Assembly (NCBI RefSeq): GCF_900113735.1
Contig: NZ_FOQM01000010.1
Coordinates: 62,001-126,000 of the forward strand
Source: Bradyrhizobium sp. Gha
Lineage (GTDB): Bacteria; Pseudomonadota; Alphaproteobacteria; Rhizobiales; Xanthobacteraceae
Direction: 5' to 3'
Length of the DNA: 64,000 bases
In this document: positions 35,794 through 43,998 of the stretch, piece by piece
Layout: each line of letters starts with the position of its first letter
Position numbering within the stretch: position 1 is the first letter of the stretch
The notes under the pieces: model-generated
The model's input: only the letters and a program-made list of their open reading frames with translations
What the model was told of the DNA's origin: nothing
The model's database searches: none
Made by a program: the position numbers and the translations under genes

Positions 35794-37128
35794 ATGACAA
35801 CGACAACGATGGCCGCCACGCCGGCCGCACCTGCTTCGGCCAAGCCGTGGTATAAAATTCTCTACATCCAGGTGCTGATCGCCATCGTGCTCGGCGCGAT
35901 CGTTGGCGCGTTCTGGCCGTCGGTCGCGACCAACGACTGGATCAAGGCTCTTGGCGACGGCTTCATCAAGCTGATCAAGATGGTGATCGCTCCGATCATC
36001 TTCTGCACCGTGGTCTCCGGCATCGCCCACATCCAGGATGCCAAAAAGGTCGGGCGGATCGGCGTCAAGGCGCTGGTCTATTTCGAAATCGTCTCCACTT
36101 TCGCGCTCGTCATCGGCCTCCTCATCGGCAACGTGGTGAAGCCGGGCGCAGGCTTCGGCAATGCCGCCGCCAACGCGCAGGCCGTCGCCGGCTATGCCAA
36201 GCAGGCCGAGGGCCAGAAGAGCGTCGACTTCATCCTGCACATCATTCCCGACACCGTGGTCGGCGCTTTCGCCCAAGGCGAAATCCTTCAGGTCCTGCTG
36301 TTCTCGGTGCTGTTCGGCTTCGCCATCATGGGCCTCGGCGAGCGCGGCCACGTCATCCGCAGCTTCATCGACGATGCCGCGCATGCGGTGTTCGGCGTGA
36401 TCTCGATCGTGATGCGCGCCGCGCCACTCGGCGCGTTTGGTGCGATGGCCTTCACGATCGGCAAGTTCGGCACCGGCGCCATTCTCAATCTGATCGGCCT
36501 GATCGCGACGTTCTACCTGACGGCGGCGTTGTTCATCCTAGTGGTGCTCGGCATCATCGCGCGCGTCGCCGGTTTCTCGATCTTCAAATTCCTCGCCTAC
36601 ATCAAGGACGAGCTGCTGATCGTGCTCGGCACCTCGTCATCGGAAAGCGCGCTGCCGACCTTGATGGAGAAGCTGGAACGGCTCGGCTGCTCCAAATCGG
36701 TGGTCGGCCTCGTGGTGCCCACGGGCTATTCGTTTAACCTCGACGGCACCAACATCTACATGACGCTGGCGACGCTCTTCATCGCGCAGGCGCTCGGCTA
36801 CGATCTCACCTTCAGCCAGCAGCTCACGATCCTGGTCGTGGCGATGCTGACCTCGAAGGGAGCCTCGGGCATCACCGGTGCGGGCTTCATCACGCTGGCT
36901 GCGACGCTGGCCGTGGTCGATCCGCGCCTCGTGCCCGGCATGGCGATCGTGCTCGGCATCGACAAGTTCATGAGCGAGTGCCGCGCGTTGACCAATCTCT
37001 GCGGCAACGGAGTGGCCTGCGTGATCGTCGCGTGGTGGGAGGGCGAGCTCGATCGCGACAAGCTCAACGCGCGGCTGAGCCGGCAGATCGATCCGACCGA
37101 CATGGAAACCGCCGTCACGACGGACTGA
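35794..37128 (+). CDS. dctA: C4-dicarboxylate:cation symporter DctA
   Basis: The 444-residue protein belongs to the glutamate/dicarboxylate symporter fold (eight helices and two hairpins). Key stretches are the serine-rich hairpin [17 protein letters not shown], the NLDGTNIYM helix break, and the second hairpin [15 protein letters not shown]. DctA imports succinate, malate and fumarate with protons and is essential for nitrogen-fixing rhizobia in nodules. ATG 35794 follows AAGGGGGGAG. The dctBD regulators are not in the window. A perfect inverted repeat lies directly upstream. Confidence 0.95.
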   Translation: MTTTTMAATPAAPASAKPWYKILYIQVLIAIVLGAIVGAFWPSVATNDWIKALGDGFIKLIKMVIAPIIFCTVVSGIAHIQDAKKVGRIGVKALVYFEIVSTFALVIGLLIGNVVKPGAGFGNAAANAQAVAGYAKQAEGQKSVDFILHIIPDTVVGAFAQGEILQVLLFSVLFGFAIMGLGERGHVIRSFIDDAAHAVFGVISIVMRAAPLGAFGAMAFTIGKFGTGAILNLIGLIATFYLTAALFILVVLGIIARVAGFSIFKFLAYIKDELLIVLGTSSSESALPTLMEKLERLGCSKSVVGLVVPTGYSFNLDGTNIYMTLATLFIAQALGYDLTFSQQLTILVVAMLTSKGASGITGAGFITLAATLAVVDPRLVPGMAIVLGIDKFMSECRALTNLCGNGVACVIVAWWEGELDRDKLNARLSRQIDPTDMETAVTTD

Positions 37129-37159
37129 TCTGCGAGCGCATCTGACGGCGTAGTGCGCG

Positions 37160-38038
37160 TCAGGCCTGGAAGTAGTAGGGCTGATCGAGATCCTCGATCA
37201 GCCCTTTTTCCTTTGGCTCCCAGCCGAGAGCCGCGCGCGTCCTGGCGCTTGATGTCGGCACATCGACGCCGGCAAATTGCGCGAACCAGCCGAAATGGTC
37301 GGCGGCTTGCTCTGCCGGTGTGGAGACGACGGGCAGGCCGAGCCGCTTGCCGATCACCTCCGCAATCGTCTTGAACGGCACGCCTTCCTCGGCAATCGCG
37401 TGATAACGCGGTGCGGTCGCGCCTTGCTCGAGCGCGAGCCGATAGACCCGTGCAGCATCGAAGCGGTGCGCGGCGGGCCAGCGGTTCATCCCGTCGCCGA
37501 TATAGGCCGCCACGCCTTTCTGGCGCGCGAGGTTGATCAGGATCGGGACGAAGCCGTGGTCGCCTTCGCCATGGGTGGTCGGCGGCAGACGGACTACAGC
37601 GGCGCGGACACCTTCGAGAGACAGCGCGGTGGATTCCGACACACGCGGAAAGCGGTGCGCCGACTCGTCGTCCTCCGTCGCAAGGCGGCCCGGCGCCAGC
37701 AGGGCGACACCAGACGTGACGACGAGGGGGCGGTCGGAGCCCCTGAGCTCCTCGCCAAGCGCGAGAATGGCGCGGCGGTCGAGCTCGCAATTGTCCAGGA
37801 ACTTCGAGAAGTCGTGGTTGAAGCCGAGGTGCAGCACGCCGTCGGAGGCGGCCGCGCCGCTGCGCAAGGACGCGTGGTCTTCCAGGGAGCCGCGATGGAC
37901 CTCGGCGCCCATTGCGGCGAGCGAAGCCGCGCCGGCGTCCGAGCGGGCAAGGCCAGTGACACGGTGGCCGGCGGCGATCAGGTCGGCAACGACGGCAGAG
38001 CCGACGAATCCGGTTGCGCCAGTGACGAAGACACGCAT
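37160..38038 (-). CDS. SDR family NAD(P)-dependent oxidoreductase
   Basis: The 292-residue extended short-chain dehydrogenase begins [20 protein letters not shown] with the nucleotide-binding GxxGxxG. It has a [17 protein letters not shown] stretch and the epimerase-type [14 protein letters not shown] segment. The usual catalytic Tyr-x3-Lys is not evident in the ordinary place, so it may be an atypical reductase or binding protein. ATG 38038 is preferred (GGAG 7 bases upstream) over the upstream TTG of the open frame. It is divergent from an MmyB-like regulator with an 89-bp spacer carrying two repeats, so it is the probable target of that regulator. Confidence 0.85.
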   Translation of the reverse strand: MRVFVTGATGFVGSAVVADLIAAGHRVTGLARSDAGAASLAAMGAEVHRGSLEDHASLRSGAAASDGVLHLGFNHDFSKFLDNCELDRRAILALGEELRGSDRPLVVTSGVALLAPGRLATEDDESAHRFPRVSESTALSLEGVRAAVVRLPPTTHGEGDHGFVPILINLARQKGVAAYIGDGMNRWPAAHRFDAARVYRLALEQGATAPRYHAIAEEGVPFKTIAEVIGKRLGLPVVSTPAEQAADHFGWFAQFAGVDVPTSSARTRAALGWEPKEKGLIEDLDQPYYFQA

Positions 38039-38095
38039 GAGCAGTTCTCCAAAAAATTGCAAAGTGGTTGGTGGAGGACAGCATCTGCACTAGAG

Positions 38096-38128
38096 TTATC
38101 CGGGTAAAGTAGTGACATTATCAGGGTA
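38096..38128. promoter_or_regulatory. Two direct repeats, probable operator
   Basis: TTATCCGGGTA (38096-38106) and TTATCAGGGTA (38118-38128) are 22 bp apart, two helical turns on the same face. They lie in the divergent spacer between the SDR gene and the HTH regulator. The second overlaps the regulator's first ATG. GTTATC and GATAAC at the outer ends add dyad symmetry. Confidence 0.55.
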
Positions 38129-38973
38129 TGATAACTAACGGGATGAGCGAGGCCGCGGAGAACCTGCTCGGGACCTATTTGAAGGACCGCCGTACCAGGC
38201 TGGACGCGGCCGCATTCGGCTTTGGCGGCAGCCGCCGGCGTACGCCGGGGCTGCGGCGCGAGGAGGTGGCGCAGCGGGCCAATATCAGTCCGACCTGGTA
38301 CACCTGGCTGGAGCAGGGCCGGGGCGGCGCGCCGTCCGCCGACGTTCTCGACCGCATCGCAGGCGCACTCTTGTTGACCGACGTCGAGCGCGAGCATCTG
38401 TTCCTGATCGGGCTCGGTCGTCCGCCCGAGGTGCGTTACCAGGCGCCGGAGGGCGTTTCGCCGCGGCTTCAGCGCGTGCTGGACGCGCTGGAGACCAGCC
38501 CGGCCATCATCAGGACTGCGATCTGGGACGTCGTCGCCTGGAATCGCGCGGCCACGATCGTGCTGACAGATTATTCAAAGCTCGCTCCCGAGCAGCGCAA
38601 TATTCTGCGCCTCATCTTTTCCGAGCCGCGCGTGCGCGCAGCGCAATATGATTGGGAGAGTGTGGCCCGCTTCGTGGTCGCTGCCTTCCGGGCCGATGCG
38701 GCGCGGGCCGGCGCGGTCTCGCATGTCGCCGAGTTCGTCGACGAGATGTGCCGCCTCAGCCCCGAATTCGCCGGGCTGTGGCGCGACAACGATGTCCGCT
38801 CCCATGGCGAAGGCGTCAAGCATCTGCGCCATCCCGTGCTCGGCCGGGTCGCATTCGAATATTCGGCCTTCGCGGTCGACGGGCGGCCGGATCTCGGCAT
38901 GGTCGTCTACAACCCGGCGACGCCGGAGGATGCCGAGCGCATCAAGGCCCTTCTGGCCAGGCAAGGCGACTGA
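38128..38973 (+). CDS. XRE/HTH regulator with MmyB-like ligand-binding domain
   Basis: The 281-residue regulator has an N-terminal HTH (about 15-75: FGGSRRRTPGLRREEVAQRA and PTWYTWLEQGR). A C-terminal MmyB-like domain (about 110-270) includes AIWDVVAWNRAATIVLTDY, the acidic SEPRVRAAQYDWESVARFVV block and HPVLGRVAFEYSAF. MmyB-type proteins bind a fatty-acid-like ligand in a PAS-like pocket. The ATG at 38128 and a second one at 38143 are both possible; the second would free the repeat at 38118-38128 for operator use. It is divergent from the SDR gene, which it likely represses. Confidence 0.9.
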   Translation: MITNGMSEAAENLLGTYLKDRRTRLDAAAFGFGGSRRRTPGLRREEVAQRANISPTWYTWLEQGRGGAPSADVLDRIAGALLLTDVEREHLFLIGLGRPPEVRYQAPEGVSPRLQRVLDALETSPAIIRTAIWDVVAWNRAATIVLTDYSKLAPEQRNILRLIFSEPRVRAAQYDWESVARFVVAAFRADAARAGAVSHVAEFVDEMCRLSPEFAGLWRDNDVRSHGEGVKHLRHPVLGRVAFEYSAFAVDGRPDLGMVVYNPATPEDAERIKALLARQGD

Positions 38974-39034
38974 CGCATGATCCGCTGGTGCGTCTGACGG
39001 CCGCGCTCGCTGTGCTTGCCGCGAAAGCGGAGAG

Positions 39035-40267
39035 CTAGAACCGCTCCGGCCGGTACGGCGTCGGGTCGATGGACGGCGTCTCGCCGTTCATCATCTCCGC
39101 GAGCAGGCGTCCGGTGGCGGGTCCGAGCGTGAAGCCCTGGTGGCCGTGGCCAAAGTTCATCCAGAGACCGGGGTGACGCGAGGCGCGGCCGAGCACGGGC
39201 AGCATGTCCGGCGTGCAGGGGCGGGTGCCGAACCATGGCTCCGGTTCGGCGCGCTTGCCGAGATCGATCAGCTCGCGCGCGGAGGCTTCGGCGCTGGCAA
39301 GCTGCACCGGCGTTGCCAGTGCATCCGGTCCCGTCAACTCTGCGCCCGTGGTGATGCGGATGCCCTTGGCCATCGGTCCCATGGCGTAGCCCTGGCCCTT
39401 GTCGACCAGCGGCAGATCGAGCGAGGCGCCGCCGCCGTAGTGCATGTGGTAGCCGCGCTTGCGCACCAGCGGAATCCGGTAGCCGAACTTGTGCAAGAGA
39501 TCCGGCGACCACGGCCCGAGTGTCACGACGGCGTTGGCTGCATCGATGCGGCCACTGTCGGTGTCGACGGACCATCCGGTTGCCGTCTGCTGCAGCGACT
39601 GCGCATCGCCGAGCACGATGGTGCCGCCTGATCGTTCGAACAGATCGGCGTAGGCGGTGACGAGGGCGCCGGGATCGGACACGGTCCAGGTGTCGAGCCA
39701 GTGGATCGCGCCGGGAAGATCGTCGCGCAAAATCGGCTCCGCTTTTGTCAGTTCGCTGCCCGAGAGCACGCGAAAATTCACGCCGAACTCGCGGCGGTCT
39801 TCCTCCGCCGCCTTGATCGCCTGGTCGAAGGAGGTGGCGTCACGATGCAGCACGCGATACCCGGCACGCCGGATCAGATTGTCGGCATGGGCTTCGCGGA
39901 TGAGGACGTCGTGCTCTGGTGTCGCAGTGGCGATCAGCCGAGCCCACGCCGCGATCGCTTCGCGGTGCCGCTTCGGTGCCGAGTGCCACCAGTAGCGGAG
40001 CAGGGGCTCGATGTGGCGATGCAGAGAGGAAAAGCTGTAGCGGACGTCGTTGGTGCGCCCGGTCGCGATATCAAGGAGTGACGTGAGATCGCGCGGCATG
40101 GCATAGGGCCGCATTGCTTCGGCCTGGATCATCCCGGCATTGCCGTAGCTGGTCTCGCGGCCGGGCTCCCTGCGGTCGACCAGCGTGACCGTCCAGCCGC
40201 GCTGCTTCAGATGCAAGGCGGCGCCGACGCCGACCATGCCGCCGCCGAGAATGATTGCGCTTTGCAT
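39035..40267 (-). CDS. FAD-dependent D-amino acid dehydrogenase-like oxidoreductase
   Basis: The 410-residue DAO-family flavoenzyme has the dinucleotide fold at the N-terminus (SAIILGGGMVGVGAALHLKQ, then GRETSYGNAGMI) and NFGHGHQGFTLGPATGRLLAEM at the C-terminus. It resembles DadA, which oxidises D-amino acids to 2-oxo acids and passes electrons to quinones. The frame stays open upstream through the next gene, but the family start is ATG 40267, preceded by AGGAG. The MFS gene ends 14 bp upstream on the same strand, so it is the third gene of an amidase - MFS - oxidoreductase operon. D-amino acid or related imino substrates are inference. Confidence 0.88.
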   Translation of the reverse strand: MQSAIILGGGMVGVGAALHLKQRGWTVTLVDRREPGRETSYGNAGMIQAEAMRPYAMPRDLTSLLDIATGRTNDVRYSFSSLHRHIEPLLRYWWHSAPKRHREAIAAWARLIATATPEHDVLIREAHADNLIRRAGYRVLHRDATSFDQAIKAAEEDRREFGVNFRVLSGSELTKAEPILRDDLPGAIHWLDTWTVSDPGALVTAYADLFERSGGTIVLGDAQSLQQTATGWSVDTDSGRIDAANAVVTLGPWSPDLLHKFGYRIPLVRKRGYHMHYGGGASLDLPLVDKGQGYAMGPMAKGIRITTGAELTGPDALATPVQLASAEASARELIDLGKRAEPEPWFGTRPCTPDMLPVLGRASRHPGLWMNFGHGHQGFTLGPATGRLLAEMMNGETPSIDPTPYRPERF

Positions 40268-40281
40268 CGGCAGAACTCCTG

Positions 40282-41496
40282 TCAGGCCGGCTTCGGCGCC
40301 AATTTGGGCTGCGCCGTGTTGATGGTCGCGGCGACCACGACCGACATCGCCGTCATCGCCACCAGGAAGCCGAAGGCCGCGTCGAATGATCCGGTCCCAG
40401 TCACGATGAACCCCATGATGGCGGGGGCGACAAAGCCCGCACTCTGGCCGCCGAGATTGACCATGCCGACGCCCGATCCGATCTGGTCGTCTCGGAGCAG
40501 TTTGGTCGGAAGCGCAACCACCGAAGCCAGCACGAAGGATTTGAAGAAGTAAACCACAGACTGGTAGATGATCAGCATCGTGATCGTCTCCGCCTTGTAC
40601 ATGGCGTAGAGGAAGATGCCCGTTAACGCGGAGCTGCCGATCAGCAGATATTTTTCGCGCTCGGCAAAGAAGGTGGTCATCACCCAGCCGCCGATTGCGG
40701 TTGCGAATGTCGCCATCACGAACGGGATCGGTGCCACCACGCCGACGGTCTTGAGGTCGAGCCCGCGCTGCTGGAGCAGATAGAGCGGCATCCAGGAATC
40801 CAGGCCCTTGTTGACGCAGCTGAGCCCGAACCACACCACCATCAACTGCCAAAGCAGCGGATTCTTCATCAGCTCGCGCATCGGCGCCCGCGGCTTTGCC
40901 GTCACGGGTCCGACGCCGATCCGTGCGAGATGCGGCACGGAGACGAAGTAAATCACCGCAAACAGGACACCGGCTATGCCGATCGTATTGAAGGCATGAC
41001 GCCAGCCCAGCCAGAGGATCAGCGGCGCCATGATCAGCGGCGCGACCATACTGCCGGCATAGTTCGACGACAGCAGCAGGGCCGACATTTTCGGCCGGCT
41101 GTCCTTCCTGAACAGCTCCGCTATGGCGCGAATGCTTGCCGGGGGAAAACCGCCCTCGGCGATGCCGAAGATGAAGCGGATCGCGATCAGCGAGGTCAGC
41201 GACCAGGCGAGGCTCGTGAACGACGTGAACAGCGACCACATCACGATGGTGGCGATGACGACGTATTTCGAGCCGAAGCGGTCGGAGAGCCATCCGCCCG
41301 GCACCTGCATCGCGGCGTAGCCCAGGAAGAACGCGCTGATGACGATGCCGAGGTCGGCGGCCTGGAGATTGAAGTCCTTGCCGATCTGCGCCAGCGCCAG
41401 CGAGATCGCGGCGCGGTCGATGTAGGAGATGCAGTAGGCGAGATAGAGCAGGACGAAGGCGACGATGCCAGTCTTGCGGTTCGACAATTCGGCCAT
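40282..41496 (-). CDS. MFS transporter (ACS/anion:cation symporter-like)
   Basis: The 404-residue protein has twelve predicted helices and the MFS signature after helix 2 (GGWLSDRFGSKYVV). The start FVLLYLAYCISYIDRAAISLALAQIGKDF and GIAEGGFPPASIRAIAELF are typical of the anion:cation symporter family, which takes up organic acids and sugar acids. ATG 41496 is chosen over the upstream frame because GGAG precedes it and the family begins here. It lies between the amidase and the D-amino acid dehydrogenase-like gene, so it probably imports their substrate. Confidence 0.9.
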   Translation of the reverse strand: MAELSNRKTGIVAFVLLYLAYCISYIDRAAISLALAQIGKDFNLQAADLGIVISAFFLGYAAMQVPGGWLSDRFGSKYVVIATIVMWSLFTSFTSLAWSLTSLIAIRFIFGIAEGGFPPASIRAIAELFRKDSRPKMSALLLSSNYAGSMVAPLIMAPLILWLGWRHAFNTIGIAGVLFAVIYFVSVPHLARIGVGPVTAKPRAPMRELMKNPLLWQLMVVWFGLSCVNKGLDSWMPLYLLQQRGLDLKTVGVVAPIPFVMATFATAIGGWVMTTFFAEREKYLLIGSSALTGIFLYAMYKAETITMLIIYQSVVYFFKSFVLASVVALPTKLLRDDQIGSGVGMVNLGGQSAGFVAPAIMGFIVTGTGSFDAAFGFLVAMTAMSVVVAATINTAQPKLAPKPA

Positions 41497-41546
41497 GCTG
41501 ATCTCCGCGATGCCGGCGCCCCGGCGGGGATGGCTACTTGTTTGAT

Positions 41547-43043
41547 CTATTCCCAGGTGAGGAAGCCCGGCGTCGAGGACAGGGGCGGCGCGGCGGCGAG
41601 CCGTGCGAGGTCGGGAACAGGCCGACACATCTGTGGATCGTTTGTGAACGCTGCCTCGATGCTCGCGGCGACCGAGAGCACGATCCCATCGCCGCCGCGG
41701 GGGCCGACGATCTGAAGGCCGAAAGGCAGGCCGGCCTCGTCACGGCCGAGCGGGATGCTGATCGCGGGGTGGCCGGGGAGCGTCACGGCGTAGGCGAGCG
41801 CGAGCCAGTGGAAGTAGGATTTCGTCGGCGTCCCGTCGATCTCGGCGGGATAGAGCTCCGACCATGGCCGCGGGCTGAGCGTGATGGTCGGGCTGATCAG
41901 CACGTCGTGGTTTTGGAAGAAGCTCTGATAGGCGCGATAGATCCGCGTCTGCGTGGTCGCGGCGCGCGCGTGATCTTCGAGCGTGTAACTCAGGCCTTCC
42001 CTGACGTTGGCGCGGACATTGGGGCCGAGCGTCTCGGGCCGCTCTTGGTAATTCTTGCCGTGCATCGCCAGGAACTGGCCGGCGCGCAGCACGGCGAAGG
42101 CATCGTCCGCCCCGGTGCAATCGGGCGTCGCCTCGCGACATTCGGCAAACAGCGGTGCGAGCTTGCTCACGCGCGCGCGAAACACACGGCGGATGGCCTG
42201 CTCGGTCGGCGCGAAGCCGAAGTCTTCGGTGACAGCGAGGCGGAGCTTGCCGAGCTCTGCGGGACGTGGCGCGGCCCAGCGTTCGGCGCGTCCGCGCAAG
42301 GGCTCGCCGGGAAGTGTGTAGGCGAGCGGATCGCGGGCATCGTCGCTCGCCATCACCGATAGCATCAGCGCGGCGTCAGCGACGTTGCGTGCCATCGGTC
42401 CATCGGTCGACAGATTGGACCAGCCGAAGGCCCGCTTCTCGCTCGCCACGAGGCCGTAGGAAGGACGCATGCCGACGATGCCGGCATAGCCCGCGGGATT
42501 GCGCAGGGATCCGCCGGTGTCGGAGCCCGAGGCAAGCGGAGCCATGCCACAGGCGAGCGCGACCGCCGATCCGCCGGAGGAACCGGCCGCCGAACGCATG
42601 GGATCGAAGGGATTGCCGGTCGCGCCGAAGACGGGATTACGGGTGTTGCCGCCCGCCGCCCATTCCGGCGTGTTGGTCTTGCCGAAGATGATGGCGCCCG
42701 CGGCACGCAGCCGCGAGACCGAGCCCTGGTCGGCGGCCGGGACGTTGTCGCGCAACAGGGGGCTGCCGTAGGTCGAGCGCATCCCGGCGGTGTCCTGTGT
42801 GTCCTTGATAAGGATCGGGAGCCCCTGCAGCGCGCCACGATCCTCGCCGCGCAGGATCGCGGCCTCGGCTGCCTTTGCGGCGGCGCGCGCGCCGGGTTCG
42901 TCGAGCGTCACGACCGCGTTGACGGCCGCGTTGGTGGTGGCGATGCGGGACAGGCAGGAGTCGAGCAGCTCGACGGGCGAGATTGTCCGGGCGGACAGCC
43001 GGCGGCGCAGCTCAACGGCATCGGTGTCGCAAAGCTGGGACAA
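41547..43043 (-). CDS. Amidase signature family hydrolase
   Basis: The 498-residue enzyme has the Ser-cisSer-Lys triad typical of the amidase signature family. The Lys is in LPILIKDTQDTAG; the Gly/Ser-rich core runs GSSGGSAVALACGMAPLASG and continues SDTGGSLRNPAGYAGIVGMRPS. It hydrolyses an amide or carbamoyl bond; the exact substrate is unknown, and some relatives act on acylamino acids, arylamides or allophanate. First gene of the operon with the MFS transporter (50 bp) and the DadA-like gene; divergent from the XRE-cupin regulator. The TTG/GTG-free start at 43043 is followed directly by MSQLCDTDAVELRRRLSARTI-type helix. Confidence 0.9.
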   Translation of the reverse strand: MSQLCDTDAVELRRRLSARTISPVELLDSCLSRIATTNAAVNAVVTLDEPGARAAAKAAEAAILRGEDRGALQGLPILIKDTQDTAGMRSTYGSPLLRDNVPAADQGSVSRLRAAGAIIFGKTNTPEWAAGGNTRNPVFGATGNPFDPMRSAAGSSGGSAVALACGMAPLASGSDTGGSLRNPAGYAGIVGMRPSYGLVASEKRAFGWSNLSTDGPMARNVADAALMLSVMASDDARDPLAYTLPGEPLRGRAERWAAPRPAELGKLRLAVTEDFGFAPTEQAIRRVFRARVSKLAPLFAECREATPDCTGADDAFAVLRAGQFLAMHGKNYQERPETLGPNVRANVREGLSYTLEDHARAATTQTRIYRAYQSFFQNHDVLISPTITLSPRPWSELYPAEIDGTPTKSYFHWLALAYAVTLPGHPAISIPLGRDEAGLPFGLQIVGPRGGDGIVLSVAASIEAAFTNDPQMCRPVPDLARLAAAPPLSSTPGFLTWE

Positions 43044-43255
43044 TGCCAGACCCCTTTCAAATTATGAAAACAGTTTAGCATATCGGAAAGCGCGTTGGGC
43101 GCACCAATATTCGTCAAAGCCGCGCTTTATTCATGCAGAAATCCCGGATCGATGCCCGAGAGGCTAACCTAGAAGAGGTATCCAGGGGCATTTGCGCCAA
43201 AAAGATTAGGTGGATCAGCGAACATTTTTTCCAAGCCGCGTGCTAGCATTGCTGC
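43044..43255. promoter_or_regulatory. Divergent promoter region of the amidase operon
   Basis: This 212-bp spacer between the amidase and XRE-cupin starts is locally AT-rich near both ends (around 43060-43090 and 43200-43225). That is where the two promoters would lie. I see no clear long inverted repeat. Confidence 0.4.
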
Positions 43256-43930
43256 ATGAGCGAGATTACGACGCCCGAAGGTGCCAATTCCCAGCTCGGC
43301 CAGTGCCTCAAGGCGGCGCGCCAGGCGCGTGGCCTGACGCTCAAGCAGGTCGCGGAGCGGACCGGCATGGCGCTGTCGACCCTGTCCAAGGTCGAGAACG
43401 GCCTGATGTCGCTGACCTATGACAAGCTGCTCCAGCTCACCTCCGGCCTGAAGATGGAGATCGCGGAGCTGTTCAATCCGGCGGTCGCGGCGCAGGGCCG
43501 GCCGGTCACCGCGCGGCGGAGCATCAGCCGGGCCGGGCAAGGGCAGCTGATCAATACGAAGTTCTACACCTACACTTATCAATGCACCGATCTGATCGGC
43601 AAACGCATGGTGCCGATCGTGGCGGAGGTCCGCGCGCGTTCGCTGGACGAATTCGGTCCGCTGCTGCGTCATGCCGGCGAAGAGTATTTTCTGGTGACGA
43701 GCGGGCGCGTCGCTGTGCACACCGAGTTCTACGCGCCGGAGATCCTGGGCGAGGGGGACGGCATCTATCTCGACAGCACCATGGGCCATGCCTACCTCAA
43801 TGCCGGCGAGGCAGCTTCCGCCAAGGGCGTCTGTCTCTGCACCAGCGAGGCACCCGATCTCTACGACCAGCTTCGCCAGATCGCATCGCGCGACGTGGCG
43901 CCGCCCGGTGAGGACGAGCTGCCGCCGTAA
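43256..43930 (+). CDS. XRE family regulator with cupin domain
   Basis: The 224-residue regulator has an HTH_XRE domain (about 15-70: LKAARQARGLTLKQVAERTG and STLSKVENGLMSLTYDKLL) and a cupin sensor domain (about 120-195: HAGEEYFLVTSGRVAVH, then EGDGIYLDSTMGHAYLN). Relatives regulate amino acid, polyamine or ectoine catabolism and sense small nitrogen compounds. It is divergent from the amidase - MFS - DadA-like operon with a 212-bp spacer, so it likely controls that operon. A strong bidirectional terminator follows. Confidence 0.92.
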   Translation: MSEITTPEGANSQLGQCLKAARQARGLTLKQVAERTGMALSTLSKVENGLMSLTYDKLLQLTSGLKMEIAELFNPAVAAQGRPVTARRSISRAGQGQLINTKFYTYTYQCTDLIGKRMVPIVAEVRARSLDEFGPLLRHAGEEYFLVTSGRVAVHTEFYAPEILGEGDGIYLDSTMGHAYLNAGEAASAKGVCLCTSEAPDLYDQLRQIASRDVAPPGEDELPP

Positions 43931-43954
43931 CGCTCCGGTGAGGCATGAAACGAA

Positions 43955-43980
43955 AAACGCCCGGCTTTGGCCGGGCGTTT
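43955..43980. terminator. Strong bidirectional terminator
   Basis: An 11-bp perfect stem AAACGCCCGGC / GCCGGGCGTTT has loop TTTG, a T-run on the plus side (GTTTTTTATTT) and an A-run on the other. It lies between the XRE-cupin stop (43930) and the rne stop (43999), so it serves both. Confidence 0.92.
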
Positions 43981-43998
43981 TTTATTTGGCAAGTTGCT

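Noticed and set aside
39035..41293. A 752-codon frame that would fuse the D-amino acid dehydrogenase-like protein to an N-terminal extension
   Set aside because: The upstream half is the MFS gene read in another frame. The flavoenzyme's own start (ATG 40267, AGGAG, dinucleotide motif) is clear.
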